A stretch of 64,000 bases of DNA from G963667915 sp965197385 (GCA_965197385.1 CBDANA010000007.1:434001-498000); one strand, 5' to 3'. Positions 1 to 9,454 are shown, counted from the stretch's first letter. Notes: generated by a model from the sequence alone, not told the origin. Numbers and translations are program-made.

Positions 1-695
1 CCGACCCTGAGGCCCGCCAGGCTCATCGCCTTGGAAAACGTGCGCAGCAGCACCACGTTGTCGTACTCGTCGAGCAGCCATCGGCAGTTGGTGCCCGAGA
101 ATTCGTGGTACGCCTCGTCAATCAGCGCCACGCCGGCGTAGCCATCGAGGATCGTCCGAAGCCCTGCCGGATCGATCGACGCGCCGGTCGGATTGTTCGG
201 GCTGCAGATCAGGACGAGCGATGGATCGATGCGTTCGATCGCGCGTCGGATCTGCCCGGGATCGAACGCGAGGTGCGCGTCGAGCGGCACGCCCACGATC
301 TCGGCGCCAAGAATGCGGCAGAGTCGCCCATAGAGCAGAAAGCTCGGCTGGACAATCAACACCCGCCCGCCGCCCGCCGCCGTGGCCAGCAGGGTGGCCA
401 TCAACAGCTCGTTCGAGCCGTTTCCGACGATGATTCCCGCGGCCGGCCAGTCGGTCAACGCCGACAGTTCCCCGAGCAGTTCGGGCGGACGCCCTGCGTA
501 GTACCGCTCCCAGCGCTCCGCGCGCGCCCGTTCGAAGGTCTCCAGTTTGAGCTCGTCCGGAAAATCGTAGGCGTTCTCGTTCTGGTCGAGCTTGACCTTG
601 ACCTTGGCGTTGGGATGGGCGTCGTAATAGCCCGACAATTCCCGGATGACGTGCCTCACCCGATCGAGCGCCGAAGGGCGAGGAGTCATCGTCAT
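1..695 (-). CDS. hisC: Histidinol-phosphate aminotransferase (partial, C-terminus outside window)
   Basis: Reading leftward from an ATG at 695, the frame is open to the window edge and encodes a PLP-dependent aminotransferase that would convert imidazole-acetol phosphate to histidinol phosphate in histidine synthesis. The N-terminus carries the family signature KLDQNENAYDFP. Further along are the substrate-loop stretch ICSPNNPTGAS, the cofactor aspartate in LIDEAYHEFSG, and the PLP-lysine segment TFSKAMSLAGLRVG, where the window cuts it. About 230 residues of the usual 350-370 are present. The start overlaps the stop of an upstream remnant as ATGA, so the two were once translationally coupled. 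A related aminotransferase of another pathway cannot be excluded, but the N-terminal QNEN motif is typical of HisC. Confidence 0.85.
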   Translation of the reverse strand, partial: MTMTPRPSALDRVRHVIRELSGYYDAHPNAKVKVKLDQNENAYDFPDELKLETFERARAERWERYYAGRPPELLGELSALTDWPAAGIIVGNGSNELLMATLLATAAGGGRVLIVQPSFLLYGRLCRILGAEIVGVPLDAHLAFDPGQIRRAIERIDPSLVLICSPNNPTGASIDPAGLRTILDGYAGVALIDEAYHEFSGTNCRWLLDEYDNVVLLRTFSKAMSLAGLRV

Positions 696-968
696 GTGCT
701 CGGTGTTCGAGAGGCAGCGACGAGCGACGCCTCCATCATGTCGAGCGATTCGCGGGCGATCATGTCTCCGAGCGGAACGATCTCGGTCGGACTCTGTGCG
801 CGCCAGGACGGGATCCGATCGAGATAGATCGGCGAGACCAGCACCGAGTCGGCCTGCGCGAGCATGACTGGGTTTCCAGCTGCTGGAAGTACGACTCGCC
901 GTCGTCTCGATTCAGACTGACGTCCAGGTCGGGCGCGCAGTCCGCAGGCTGAAGACAGACAGGCATCG
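692..968 (-). pseudogene. C-terminal remnant of an unidentified protein upstream of hisC
   Basis: Two adjacent minus-strand frames read like one protein joined by a frameshift near 860-870. The upstream piece reads DVSLNRDDGESYFQQLE and the downstream piece MLAQADSVLVSPIYLDRIPS, continuing to a TGA that overlaps the hisC ATG as ATGA. The ending resembles the C-terminal effector region of some regulators, but I cannot name the family. No coherent N-terminal domain is visible before about 970, so the gene is both truncated and frameshifted. The preserved stop/start overlap is the best evidence that this was a real gene. Confidence 0.4.
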
Positions 969-1135
969 GGATTGACGATCCATGCCGGAACGGCCTCTGA
1001 GAACACCGATCGAGACCGAAACGAACTCCTTTAGTTACAGTTATTTGGAGACGAGGTCAAGACAATTGCACCAGCCGATAGGTGCAGATTGCACCCGCTC
1101 GTGACCTGCCCCATCCGAAAAGGCCGGCGTGAGTG

Positions 1136-3484
1136 CTAGAACCTGATGAGCCGTGTGAACTTGATCGCCAGACCGCGGTTGACGAGCTCCGGGAATCCGC
1201 CGACCCGCGTGTCGCGCGCCTCGGTGTAGACGACGAACAGGTCGCTGCCGGGCGTGTACTCCCAGCGATAGCGCACGTTCGTGCTGACCGCGTCGGACGA
1301 CGAGTCGTACTGCGTCAGCGCCTCGACGAACATCCGCGGCGTCATCGTGTAGACCACGCGGGCGCGCGCGATCTGGGTCGCGAAGCGGCCCTGGGGCAGG
1401 TCGATGAAGTTCAGCTCCAGGCCCGGCTCGATCCCGAGCTTGGTCGAGAGCTTCACGCGGCCGCTGTAGCTGGCCTCCGACCGCTTGCCGCCGAAGAACG
1501 TCCCGGTCTGGAGGCTGAGGGTGCCGGCGAGCAGGCGATGCGAGCCGAGTCTATACAGCGACTGGACCGTCTGGAAGTCGTAGCCGCCCACCTGAATCTC
1601 GACGCCGGCAATCTCGAACGGCTCGGGCACGAATTCGAAACTGCGCGTGTAGCTGTTGCGCCAGCGTTCGCCGTTCTCGAACTGGATCTCGAGCTGGGCG
1701 ATCGCCTCGCGCGTCTCGAGCAGGCCGGTCGAGTCCGACGTGACGTAGTCGAGACTCGCCTGGACGGTGTACTTGCGCACCAGATCGCTCGAGAGGTGCC
1801 GCGGGCTGAAGTGGACCTGTCCGAACGTCCGGCGGAAGTTCTGCCGGCGCATGAAACCGACTTCCGGGTTGAAATCGCGCCCGACCCGGAGATGCTCCAC
1901 CGCGAACCCGTAGCGGTCGCCGGCGTTCTCGGCCTGCGTGCGGTAGCTGGTGTCGTTGCCGGTGCGACCCTGGGTGCGCGTCCGCGCGTAGTAGGCGTCG
2001 ATGAAGAAGTTCGAGAAGAACGCCAGACGCGTGTCCAGGCCGTAGGCCGAGTTCGACCCCGGACCGTCCACCACGTTCGAGCGGTGGGTGCCGATGACCC
2101 CGATCGTGCTGCGGGCGAGGATGTCCCGTTTCAGCCGCACCACCGAGAAGTTCGTTTGGTCGCCGCCGCCCTCCGGATCGTCGTCCGTCTGGATGTTCAG
2201 CAGGCCAATCGTGTACGGCCCGGCCCGGCCGGTGACACGGCCGCCGCCGAGAATCGGAACTTCCCGATCCTCGCTCAGGCCAATTCGCCGGCTGAAGAAG
2301 AGGAGCGGCGTGTCGCCCGACGGCAGGCGGCGGGATCTGGATCCCGCCCCGCCGAACGCGAAGATATCCCGCCCCTCGAGGAAGAACGACCGCTTCTCCG
2401 GAAAGAACAAGCTGAACCGCGTCAGGTTCACCCGGGCTTCGTCCACCTCGACCTGGGCGAAGTCGGTGTTGTAAGTCAGGTCGGCGATCAGCCCCTTCGT
2501 CAAGCCGTACTTCACGTCGAATCCCCCGTCACCCGTGAGGTCGTTCCTGAACGCGGGCGTCTCGGCGAGATCGGTCGAGACCGTGGAAATGCCGTACGGC
2601 TTCAACTCGAGGTTGGTCGATTCGACCGGCGCTTCGAGCCCGACTAGCGTGGCGGCCGACGAGAACTTCCAGACGCCGATGCGCCCGTACGACGCCGGGA
2701 CCGGGCTCAGGTACGAGAGTTCCTCGTACCGCAGCAGCTTCCGGCGGACGTTGATGCCCCAGACCTGCGGTCCACCCTGCGGATACCGGAGCGACTTGAA
2801 CGGGATGGCGAGCTCCAGGCTCCAGCCGCCGTCGAACCGCGCCGATCGCGTCTCCCAGACCGTGTCCCAGTCGGAATTCTCCGCTCGCTCGTCGGTCACA
2901 AGCGCCTCGTAGAAGCCGCCCAGCATGTTGGTTTCGAAGTAGAACCCGTTGCGGCGGTCGTAGAAGGTGTCGAGCGTCAGCGTGATCGAGTCGTCTTGGG
3001 AGACGCGGGAATTGCTGCGCATCTCCTTTGCCACGATCCGCTCCGGCTCGGTGTCCCAGCAGCGGACCGACAGGTAGAAGGTCGTGTCGTCGAAGAGGAC
3101 CCAGATCTCGGTGTCCTGCGTCGGGCGCGCGCCTTCGTCCGGCTCCTGCTGGACGAAGTCGCCGATGCCGGGAACGCGCTGGTAGAGGGCCTCGTCAAGG
3201 CGCCCGTCCAGGATGAGCGGCTCGTCTTCATCCAGCCGCACGGCGCGCAGCGTCACGCGGCCCTGCTCGTCGCGAGCGACGATGGCGGGCGGCACCGGCG
3301 CCGGCGGGCCGTCGATCGTCCCCCTGTTTCCGACGTCCTCCGGAGTTCTCCGACCGACGAAGGTGAGCTGGGCGTGGGCGGCCTCCGCACTGAAAACACT
3401 CAGGCAGAGGCAAGACACCAGAACGAGGGGGAGGCGGGCCCCGCGCGCCGGAATATCTGCCGCCGAACATCTGAGACGGGACAC
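1136..3484 (-). CDS. DUF5916 family secreted protein with N-terminal CBM9-like domain
   Basis: Encodes about 782 residues. The first ~38 form a signal peptide (hydrophobic LPLVLVSCLCLSVFSAEA, cleavage after AHA). Residues ~80-260 form a carbohydrate-binding-module-family-9-like fold (ILDGRLDEALYQ ... LFDDTTFYLSVRCWD), and the remainder is the DUF5916 part, rich in alternating aromatic strands (for example PEKRSFFLEGRDIFAFGG), suggesting an outer-membrane beta-barrel. The start chosen is a GTG whose G is the last base of the upstream permease TAG, implying an operon with that gene. Proteins of this family are abundant in Acidobacteria and Gemmatimonadetes; their ligand is unknown. The reading frame is intact. 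Confidence 0.85.
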   Translation of the reverse strand: MSRLRCSAADIPARGARLPLVLVSCLCLSVFSAEAAHAQLTFVGRRTPEDVGNRGTIDGPPAPVPPAIVARDEQGRVTLRAVRLDEDEPLILDGRLDEALYQRVPGIGDFVQQEPDEGARPTQDTEIWVLFDDTTFYLSVRCWDTEPERIVAKEMRSNSRVSQDDSITLTLDTFYDRRNGFYFETNMLGGFYEALVTDERAENSDWDTVWETRSARFDGGWSLELAIPFKSLRYPQGGPQVWGINVRRKLLRYEELSYLSPVPASYGRIGVWKFSSAATLVGLEAPVESTNLELKPYGISTVSTDLAETPAFRNDLTGDGGFDVKYGLTKGLIADLTYNTDFAQVEVDEARVNLTRFSLFFPEKRSFFLEGRDIFAFGGAGSRSRRLPSGDTPLLFFSRRIGLSEDREVPILGGGRVTGRAGPYTIGLLNIQTDDDPEGGGDQTNFSVVRLKRDILARSTIGVIGTHRSNVVDGPGSNSAYGLDTRLAFFSNFFIDAYYARTRTQGRTGNDTSYRTQAENAGDRYGFAVEHLRVGRDFNPEVGFMRRQNFRRTFGQVHFSPRHLSSDLVRKYTVQASLDYVTSDSTGLLETREAIAQLEIQFENGERWRNSYTRSFEFVPEPFEIAGVEIQVGGYDFQTVQSLYRLGSHRLLAGTLSLQTGTFFGGKRSEASYSGRVKLSTKLGIEPGLELNFIDLPQGRFATQIARARVVYTMTPRMFVEALTQYDSSSDAVSTNVRYRWEYTPGSDLFVVYTEARDTRVGGFPELVNRGLAIKFTRLIRF

Positions 3485-4929
3485 TAGACAAAGCCCAGGA
3501 AGCTGCCGACGACGAGCATCACCACGGTCATCCAGACGACCCAGACGGCGCTGACGAGCACGCCCGGCGCCAGCATCTCGTGCATCCGGTAATAGCCTCT
3601 CGAGTAGGTCAGGAGCGGCACGGCATCGAGTGGCAACAGGAACGCGCAGGAGGCGGTGAACGCGACGGGCAGGGCGTACAGCGCGGGATTGACACCGGCG
3701 TTGATGGCCAGGAGTGCGATTGGCGGAATGACGACCGCGTTGACGACCGGGCCGATCGGCAATGCCAGGTGGATGACCACCGTGAACGCGCTGATAGCGA
3801 GGAGGATCCCAACGATGTGCCAGCTCGCGACGCCGCCGAGCGACAATTCGACGAGCCAGTTGGCCAGGCCGGCGTCGACCGAGGCCGTGCCGAGCGATGT
3901 CACGCCGCCGATCATCAACAGGGTGTCCCAGCCGATTGCGTGCTCGGCCTGCTTCCAGGTCAGCAGGCGCATGCCCGGAAGGAACATCACGATCGCGCCG
4001 CACAGCCCAACCGTGAGCACGTCGAGGAATTCGATCCAGCTGCCCACGATCCACAGCACCATCATGATCACGAGCAGGCTGGCGGCCTTCTTTTCCTGGG
4101 CCGACAGGGGTCCCATCGCCTCGCGCTCGCGGGCGATGTCGCGGGTGTCGCCGATTGTGTCCACCTCGGGCGGGTAGCTCTTGAGGATCGCCCAGCACGC
4201 GACCGGCACCAGGACGAGCGCCATCGGCACGCCGAACGCCATCCACTCGACGAACGACACGCGGACGCCTCCAAACTCCTCGATGAAGTGCAGGCCGATA
4301 ATGTTGACCGAGCTGCCGGCCGGCGTGGTCACGCCGCCGATGAGCGATCCGATCGGCACGCCGATCATGATCGCCTTGCCGATCGAGGATTTCCCAGGTT
4401 CCAGATTCAGTCGTGACATCACGCCGAGCCCGATGCTCATGAAGATGGCACAGGCCGGCACGTCGGAGATGACGACGGAGGTCGCCGCGGTGCCAACGAT
4501 GATAGCGGTGACGACCCGTCGGCTGTCGGTGCCGGCGCGCGCGAGCAGCCAGTAGGCGAACCGTCGGTCGAGGCCGGCGTTGGTCACCGACGCCGCGATG
4601 CAGAACATCGCGAGGACGAAGAAGAACACCGGGCTGACGAACGCCTCGAACGCGGCGTTGAGCTCGGCGACCTCGAAGATCGGTTGCAACACGAGCACGA
4701 GCAGTGCGGTCACCGCGATCGGGATCGCCTCAGTCGCCCACAGGATGATCGCCGCCAGGAACACGGCGGCCAGCTGCTGGCCCTCGGGCGGCAGGTCGGC
4801 CGGCGTTGGGAGGAGCAGGACGGCGGCGGCGGCCGCGATCGCGCAGGCGATGCCGATCGTCGTCTTGCGGTCGGACGATGCGGAGCCCGCCGCCCCATCC
4901 GTGGGATGACCCAACCTCGATTCGGACAT
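3484..4929 (-). CDS. SLC13/DASS-family dicarboxylate or sulfate permease
   Basis: A 481-residue inner-membrane carrier with about 11-12 hydrophobic segments. Family hallmarks visible are the early WATEAIPIAVTALL segment, the first SNT-like loop region GGVTTPAGSSVNIIGL near residues 200-215, and a second hairpin around GGVTSLGTASVDAGLANWL. DASS transporters move di/tricarboxylates or sulfate with Na+ or H+. The stop overlaps the GTG start of the downstream DUF5916 gene, so both are probably one transcript. Substrate cannot be read from sequence. The short hydrophilic N-terminus (MSESRLGHPTDG) precedes the first membrane span at about residue 24. Confidence 0.85.
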   Translation of the reverse strand: MSESRLGHPTDGAAGSASSDRKTTIGIACAIAAAAAVLLLPTPADLPPEGQQLAAVFLAAIILWATEAIPIAVTALLVLVLQPIFEVAELNAAFEAFVSPVFFFVLAMFCIAASVTNAGLDRRFAYWLLARAGTDSRRVVTAIIVGTAATSVVISDVPACAIFMSIGLGVMSRLNLEPGKSSIGKAIMIGVPIGSLIGGVTTPAGSSVNIIGLHFIEEFGGVRVSFVEWMAFGVPMALVLVPVACWAILKSYPPEVDTIGDTRDIAREREAMGPLSAQEKKAASLLVIMMVLWIVGSWIEFLDVLTVGLCGAIVMFLPGMRLLTWKQAEHAIGWDTLLMIGGVTSLGTASVDAGLANWLVELSLGGVASWHIVGILLAISAFTVVIHLALPIGPVVNAVVIPPIALLAINAGVNPALYALPVAFTASCAFLLPLDAVPLLTYSRGYYRMHEMLAPGVLVSAVWVVWMTVVMLVVGSFLGFV

Positions 4930-4968
4930 AGTCAGGGTAGATTACCCGCTTTTCCAGGGAATAAACCG

Positions 4969-5097
4969 GTGGTTCTCACCGATGAGACGCTGTCCAGGGT
5001 GTTGGCTGCGGCCCGGTCGCGGGAGCAGCAGGAAGCGTCGATTGCCGACGCCTTGCGCCAGGGCCGGACGACGCTCGACGTCTACGGCTGGAAATAG
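4969..5097 (+). pseudogene. C-terminal fragment of an RraA/HMG-aldolase family protein
   Basis: A 42-residue open stretch ends in SIADALRQGRTTLDVYGWK, which matches the C-terminal helix of RraA-like demethylmenaquinone methyltransferase/4-hydroxy-4-methyl-2-oxoglutarate aldolase proteins. These normally have more than 200 residues, so nearly all of the gene is gone. The piece abuts the amidohydrolase locus on the same strand; RraA-like genes often accompany amidohydrolase-2 genes, so it is probably the tail of a deleted operon member. Confidence 0.55.
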
Positions 5098-5125
5098 CGG
5101 CGCTGTCGGGAACGGCGGAGGCCGT

Positions 5126-5154
5126 TTGAAAATCATCGGGGCGGCCCGTAGAAT
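5126..5154 (+). promoter_or_regulatory. Sigma70-type promoter for the amidohydrolase genes
   Basis: TTGAAA at 5126-5131 and TAGAAT at 5149-5154 are separated by exactly 17 bases, close to the vegetative consensus TTGACA/TATAAT. Transcription would begin near 5161, about 20 bases before the ATG of the downstream amidohydrolase. No operator is evident. Confidence 0.5.
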
Positions 5155-5181
5155 GGCGCGTTCCTGCGGCACATCGCGATC

Positions 5182-6201
5182 ATGTAAAAAATCGACATTT
5201 TCAACCATATTTTTCTCGAGCCGTTCCACACGCTGATGATGAAGGTGGCCGGCGACCACACGGATATCGGCAAGCGCGTGCGCGGCATTCCGATGCTGAC
5301 CGACCTCGACGAGCGGCTTCGCATGATGGACCGCTTCGGGGACGACTATCGCCAGGTTCTGTCGCTGTCGTCGCCCCCGCTCGAGGCGCTCGGCGGACCG
5401 GACGTGGCGATCCAGCTCGCGCAGGCAGCCAACGACGGCATGGCCGACCTCGTGCGCACGCATCCCGATCGGTTTCCCAGCTTCATCGCATCGCTGCCGT
5501 TGAACGCGACGGACGCCATCGTTCCGGAAATCGATCGCGCCATCAACGATCTCGGCGCGTGCGGCGTGCAGGTGTTCACCAACGTCCTTGGCACGCCGCT
5601 GACCGCACCGCAGTTCAGGCCGCTGTTCGCCGCCATGGCGTCGCACGACCTGCCGATGTGGGTGCACCCGGCGCGTGGCGTGAACTTCAGCGACTACCTG
5701 ACCGAAACGGCGTCGAAGTACGAAATCTGGTGGACGTTCGGCTGGTCGTATAAGACGAGCGCGATAATGTCGCGCATCGTCTTCGAGGGGTTGTTCGACG
5801 ACTATCCGACTCTCAAGATCATCACGCACCACATGGGCGGAATGGTGCCGTATTTCGAAGGCCGGGTCGGCCACGGCTGGGATCAGCTCGGCAGCGGCAC
5901 GTCCGACGAGAACCTGGCGGAGGTGCTGCAGCGGTTGCAGAAGCGGCCGATCGACTACTTCCGGATGTTCTATGCGGATACGGCGGTCTTCGGCGCGCGT
6001 CCGGCGACGGTGTGCGGCCTGGAGTTCTTCGGGGTCGATCATGTCGTCTTCGCCTCCGACTAGCCGTTCGATCCCGAAAAGGGACCGATGTACATCCGCG
6101 AGACGATCAAGATCATCGACGAGCTCGATCTGAGCGACACCGATCGCGACAAGATCTATCGCGCCAACGCCGTCAAGTTGTTGAAGTTGAAGGATCACTA
6201 A
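5182..6201 (+). pseudogene. Amidohydrolase (ACMSD/amidohydrolase-2 family) with two in-frame nonsense codons
   Basis: One frame encodes a ~339-residue metal-dependent amidohydrolase/decarboxylase of the ACMSD type: IDIFNHIFLEPFHTLMM at the N-terminus, the metal-ligand region MWVHPARG, the ITHHMGGMVPYFEGR strand, and VDHVVFASD at the C-terminal metal site. It is broken twice. Codon 2 is TAA (5185-5187), directly after the ATG, and TAG at 6061-6063 follows VVFASD, just before PFDPEKGPMYIRETI. All other codons are sense and the protein is otherwise well conserved, so decay is recent or the stops are base-calling errors. An internal start at ATG 5236 would bypass the TAA but loses the first metal-binding strand. 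A consensus-like promoter lies just upstream, and the next gene follows after 11 bases. Confidence 0.7.
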
Positions 6202-6212
6202 GGAGACGCCCC

Positions 6213-7895
6213 ATGCTGCGCTGCCTGGCGGTCGCCACACTCTGCACACTGGTGTCGTGCGCCGCACCGGCGGAGTACGACCTCATCATCCGGAACGGCA
6301 CAATCGTGGACGGCACCGGCGCGCCGGGGTACGCCGCGGACCTGGCCGTCGACGCCGATCGGATCGCGGCGGTCGGCGATCTCGGTGACGCGCGCGGCGT
6401 GATCGATGTGGACGTCGCGGGTCTGACGATCGCGCCCGGTTTCATCAACATGCTGAGCTGGGCGGGCGACGCGTTGATCGAGGACGGCCGCTCGCAAGGG
6501 GACATCCGGCAGGGAGTCACGCTCGAGGTCTTCGGGGAGGGCGGCTCGGGCGGCCCGCTGACCGAGCGGATGAAGAACCTGGAGGTCACCAGCCAGGGGG
6601 ACATCAAGTACGACGTCGAGTGGACGACGCTGGGCGAGTACCTGGAGTTTCTCGAAACCAAGGGCGTCTCACCGAACGTGGCGTCGTTCGTCGGCGCGAC
6701 CACCGTTCGGATCCACGAAATCGGCTACGAGGATCGGGCGCCCACCGACGACGAGCTGGACCGGATGCGCGATCTGGTTCGTCAGGCGATGGAGGAGGGG
6801 GCGGTCGGTGTGGGCTCGTCGCTCATCTATGCTCCGGCGTTCTACGCGCAGACGGACGAGCTCGTGGAGTTGTCAAAGGTCGCGGCCGGGTCCGGCGGTC
6901 TGTACATCTCGCACATGCGCAGCGAGGGCAACACGCTGCTCGAGTCGGTGGACGAGCTGTTGACGATTGCGCGGGAGGCCGGCATCCGCGCGGAAATCTA
7001 CCACCTGAAGGCCGGGGGGCAGTCGAACTGGGACAAGCTCGATGCGGTGATCGAGAAGGTCGAGGCGGCGCGCGCCGAAGGCCTCCAAATCACGGCTGAC
7101 ATGTACAACTACACGGCCGGCTCGACCGGCCTGGACGCCGGGATGCCGCCCTGGGTGCAAGAGGGTGGATACGATGATTGGGCGGAGCGGTTGCGCGACC
7201 CGGCGATCCGCGACCGGGTACGCCGCGAGATGACGACACCGACCAACGAGTGGGAGAACCTGATGCTGGCCGCCGGTGCCGAGGGGATGCGCCTGGTCGG
7301 TTTCAAGAACCCCGAGCTACGCGACTACACCGGCATGACGCTCGCCGCGGTGGCCCAGACGCGCGGGACATCCGTTCCCGACACCGCGATGGATCTGGTG
7401 ATCGAGGACGGCAGCCGGGTGCAGGTGGTGTACTTCCTGATGTCGGAGGAGAACGTCGCCCGACAGATCGCGTTGCCCCGGGTGAGTTTCTGCTCCGACG
7501 CCGGCTCGTATGCGACCGAGGGAGTGTTCCTCAACACGTCGACCCACCCGCGCGCCTACGGGAACTTCGCGCGGCTGCTGAGACGCTACGTGCGGAACGA
7601 ACGGATCATCCCGCTCGAAGAGGCGGTGCGCAAGCTGACGTCGCTTCCGGCCGAGAATCTGCGGATCCGCGACCGCGGTCAACTCGCCGAGGGGTACTTC
7701 GCCGACATCGTCGTCTTCGATCCGGAGACGATCCAAGATCACGCGACCTACGAGGATCCGCACCAGTACGCCACCGGCATGGCGCACGTCTGGGTGAATG
7801 GCACACAGGTGCTGCGCGACGGCGAACACACCGGCGCGACGCCGGAGCGGGTCGTGCGCGGGCCGGGCTGGCTCGGCTGGATGGAGACACCGTGA
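6213..7895 (+). CDS. N-acyl-D-amino-acid deacylase family amidohydrolase, lipoprotein-like
   Basis: Encodes 560 residues. The start is the ATG at 6213, preceded by AAGGAGACG as ribosome site; it overlaps no coding sequence and begins with a signal ending in LVSCA, so the protein is probably a lipoprotein or periplasmic. The body matches D-aminoacylase-like enzymes: DLIIRNGTIVDGTGAPG, IAPGFINMLSW, the YISHMRSEG strand, YHLKAGGQSNW and FCSDAGSYATEG, ending in the composite beta-sandwich LAEGYFADIVVFDPETI. The usual first HxH metal motif is replaced by NMLSW, as in one branch of the family. It follows the broken amidohydrolase by 11 bases, in the same likely transcript. Substrate is probably an N-acylated D-amino acid or peptide, which is an inference. 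Confidence 0.8.
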   Translation: MLRCLAVATLCTLVSCAAPAEYDLIIRNGTIVDGTGAPGYAADLAVDADRIAAVGDLGDARGVIDVDVAGLTIAPGFINMLSWAGDALIEDGRSQGDIRQGVTLEVFGEGGSGGPLTERMKNLEVTSQGDIKYDVEWTTLGEYLEFLETKGVSPNVASFVGATTVRIHEIGYEDRAPTDDELDRMRDLVRQAMEEGAVGVGSSLIYAPAFYAQTDELVELSKVAAGSGGLYISHMRSEGNTLLESVDELLTIAREAGIRAEIYHLKAGGQSNWDKLDAVIEKVEAARAEGLQITADMYNYTAGSTGLDAGMPPWVQEGGYDDWAERLRDPAIRDRVRREMTTPTNEWENLMLAAGAEGMRLVGFKNPELRDYTGMTLAAVAQTRGTSVPDTAMDLVIEDGSRVQVVYFLMSEENVARQIALPRVSFCSDAGSYATEGVFLNTSTHPRAYGNFARLLRRYVRNERIIPLEEAVRKLTSLPAENLRIRDRGQLAEGYFADIVVFDPETIQDHATYEDPHQYATGMAHVWVNGTQVLRDGEHTGATPERVVRGPGWLGWMETP

Positions 7896-7908
7896 GAAAG
7901 GAACCATT

Positions 7909-8019
7909 GTGAGCGACAAGCCAACGATCGTGCCGGCCAGGAACGGACCCTAACAAGCCGTTCTGCAACTGTGCCCACTGGCATCACCACTTCGACGAGC
8001 ACGCGCCCAAGCCGGAGTA
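7909..8019 (+). pseudogene. Internally deleted CDGSH iron-sulfur protein remnant
   Basis: A GTG start begins VSDKPTIVPARNGP and then hits TAA at 7951. One frame over, the sequence continues as NKPFCNCAHWHHHFDEHAPKPE and stops at 8017. The first piece matches the typical start of small CDGSH proteins and the second the cluster-binding NKPFC-x-x-x-H motif. The middle part, with the first two cysteines, is missing, so the gene lost roughly 25-30 codons and cannot bind a cluster. Confidence 0.45.
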
Positions 8020-8086
8020 ACGCAGGGCTTTCCGCCTCGCCGGATCAACCCTGGGTGGGTCCCGTCGCGTCAGCGGAGGAGCGGCC

Positions 8087-9454
8087 CTACGTTCGTCGAG
8101 TCCAATAAAGATACGCCGGCACGCCGGCCAGCATCACGACGAGACCAATCGCGGCGTCACCCGGGCTGTTCCATAGCGTGTGCAGCAACAGCGCCCACGC
8201 GACGGTGCCGAACAGCACCGGGACGTACGGATACCCGGCCACCTGGTAGGGACGCGGCCGATCTGGCAGTCGGTGTCGGAGCACGACGACGGCGTATGCA
8301 CCGAGCATCGAGAACAGCCAGACCGCGACGACGACCGCGGTGAAGAGCTGATCGAAGCGGCCGGTAAGCGTCAGGATGCTGGCCCAGAGGCCTTGAAAGA
8401 AGATGGCGTGGGCCGGGACCTTTCGCCTGCTGACCGCGCCAAGGCCCGTCGGGAACAGTCCGTCGCGCGCCATGGCGTAGATGAGTCGTCCGCCGGTGAA
8501 GAGTAAACCGTTGACGGCAGCGACGCAGGTCACGAGGATCGTCAGCGTGAGCAGGCCGCCGCCGAGGCGGTTGAATACCCGCGCGGCCGCCTCCAGCGCG
8601 ATCTGATCCGATCCGATCGCGACGTCTAACGGGATCGCCCACAGAAACCCGGTCGTCACGGCCAGCGCCAAAGCGGTCATGCCGATCACCGAGTAGGACA
8701 TCGCGCGTGGCAGTGTGTGCTCCGGGCGTTGGATTTCCCCGCCGACGAAGGTGAGGCTGGTCCAGCCGCTGAGCGACCACAGGGCGATCGTGACCGCCGC
8801 AGCGAATCCGGCGACCGTTCGGCTGATCGGCGCGGTCGGCGCCAGCGCGCGGAGCGTCTCGGCACCGGCTCCGCCATACCAGACGCACCCGATGGCGACG
8901 AGGGTCAGCAGCGTGACCTTGGCTCCGGCCGCCGCGCGTTGACCGCCGAGACTCAGCCGCATGCCCGACGCGTTCCAGGCTGACAGGGCCAGAATCAGGC
9001 CGACCGCGCCGCCGGTCGTGGCCCGCGGTCCCAGGGACCAGACCGCGCCGAGGTGTGTGAGGCTCGCGACGGCGACCGCGGCGATCGAGGCGGACTGGAT
9101 CACGGCCACGGTGGTCCAGCCATACAGGAAGCCCCAGAACTGTGAGTAGGCCCGCGCGAGGTAGACGTAGGGACCGCCCGGCCGCGGGAAGAGCACGCCG
9201 AGCTCGGCGAGGCTCACGGCGCCGCACCAGCTGATGGCGCCGGCGGTCGCCCACGCCGCCGCGGAGAGCCATCCCGTTCCGACGCTGGCCAGCACGAAGG
9301 CCGGTGCCACGAACACCACGGCGGACAGCATAATCCCGGCGTTGACGGCTAAGGCGTCGAAGAGGGTCAACTCCCGCGCAAGGCTCGAATCGTCAGGCTC
9401 GGAGGACGGCAGGGCGAGATCGTCGGGGATCGGAGGCAGGGCGGTGATGGGCAC
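8087..9454 (-). CDS. APC-superfamily amino acid permease
   Basis: A 455-residue integral membrane protein with 12 predicted spans. The first helix carries the glycine-containing unwound segment of APC transporters (DALAVNAGIMLSAVVFVAPAF). Helix 3 holds GGPYVYLARAYSQFWGFLYGW, and a later segment reads MARDGLFPTGLGAVSRRKVPAHA, all characteristic of the basic-amino-acid/polyamine and LAT-like branches. It would import an amino acid or polyamine by H+ or Na+ symport or exchange. It stands alone, convergent with the amidohydrolase genes and divergent from the sulfatase. Substrate cannot be assigned. Confidence 0.82.
   Translation of the reverse strand: MPITALPPIPDDLALPSSEPDDSSLARELTLFDALAVNAGIMLSAVVFVAPAFVLASVGTGWLSAAAWATAGAISWCGAVSLAELGVLFPRPGGPYVYLARAYSQFWGFLYGWTTVAVIQSASIAAVAVASLTHLGAVWSLGPRATTGGAVGLILALSAWNASGMRLSLGGQRAAAGAKVTLLTLVAIGCVWYGGAGAETLRALAPTAPISRTVAGFAAAVTIALWSLSGWTSLTFVGGEIQRPEHTLPRAMSYSVIGMTALALAVTTGFLWAIPLDVAIGSDQIALEAAARVFNRLGGGLLTLTILVTCVAAVNGLLFTGGRLIYAMARDGLFPTGLGAVSRRKVPAHAIFFQGLWASILTLTGRFDQLFTAVVVAVWLFSMLGAYAVVVLRHRLPDRPRPYQVAGYPYVPVLFGTVAWALLLHTLWNSPGDAAIGLVVMLAGVPAYLYWTRRT

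Noticed and set aside
1133..2647. A 504-codon plus-strand frame opposite the DUF5916 gene
   Set aside because: It is the antisense shadow of a well-supported family protein; its translation is Arg/Ala/Val/Glu-rich without any fold. High-GC antisense frames often stay open.
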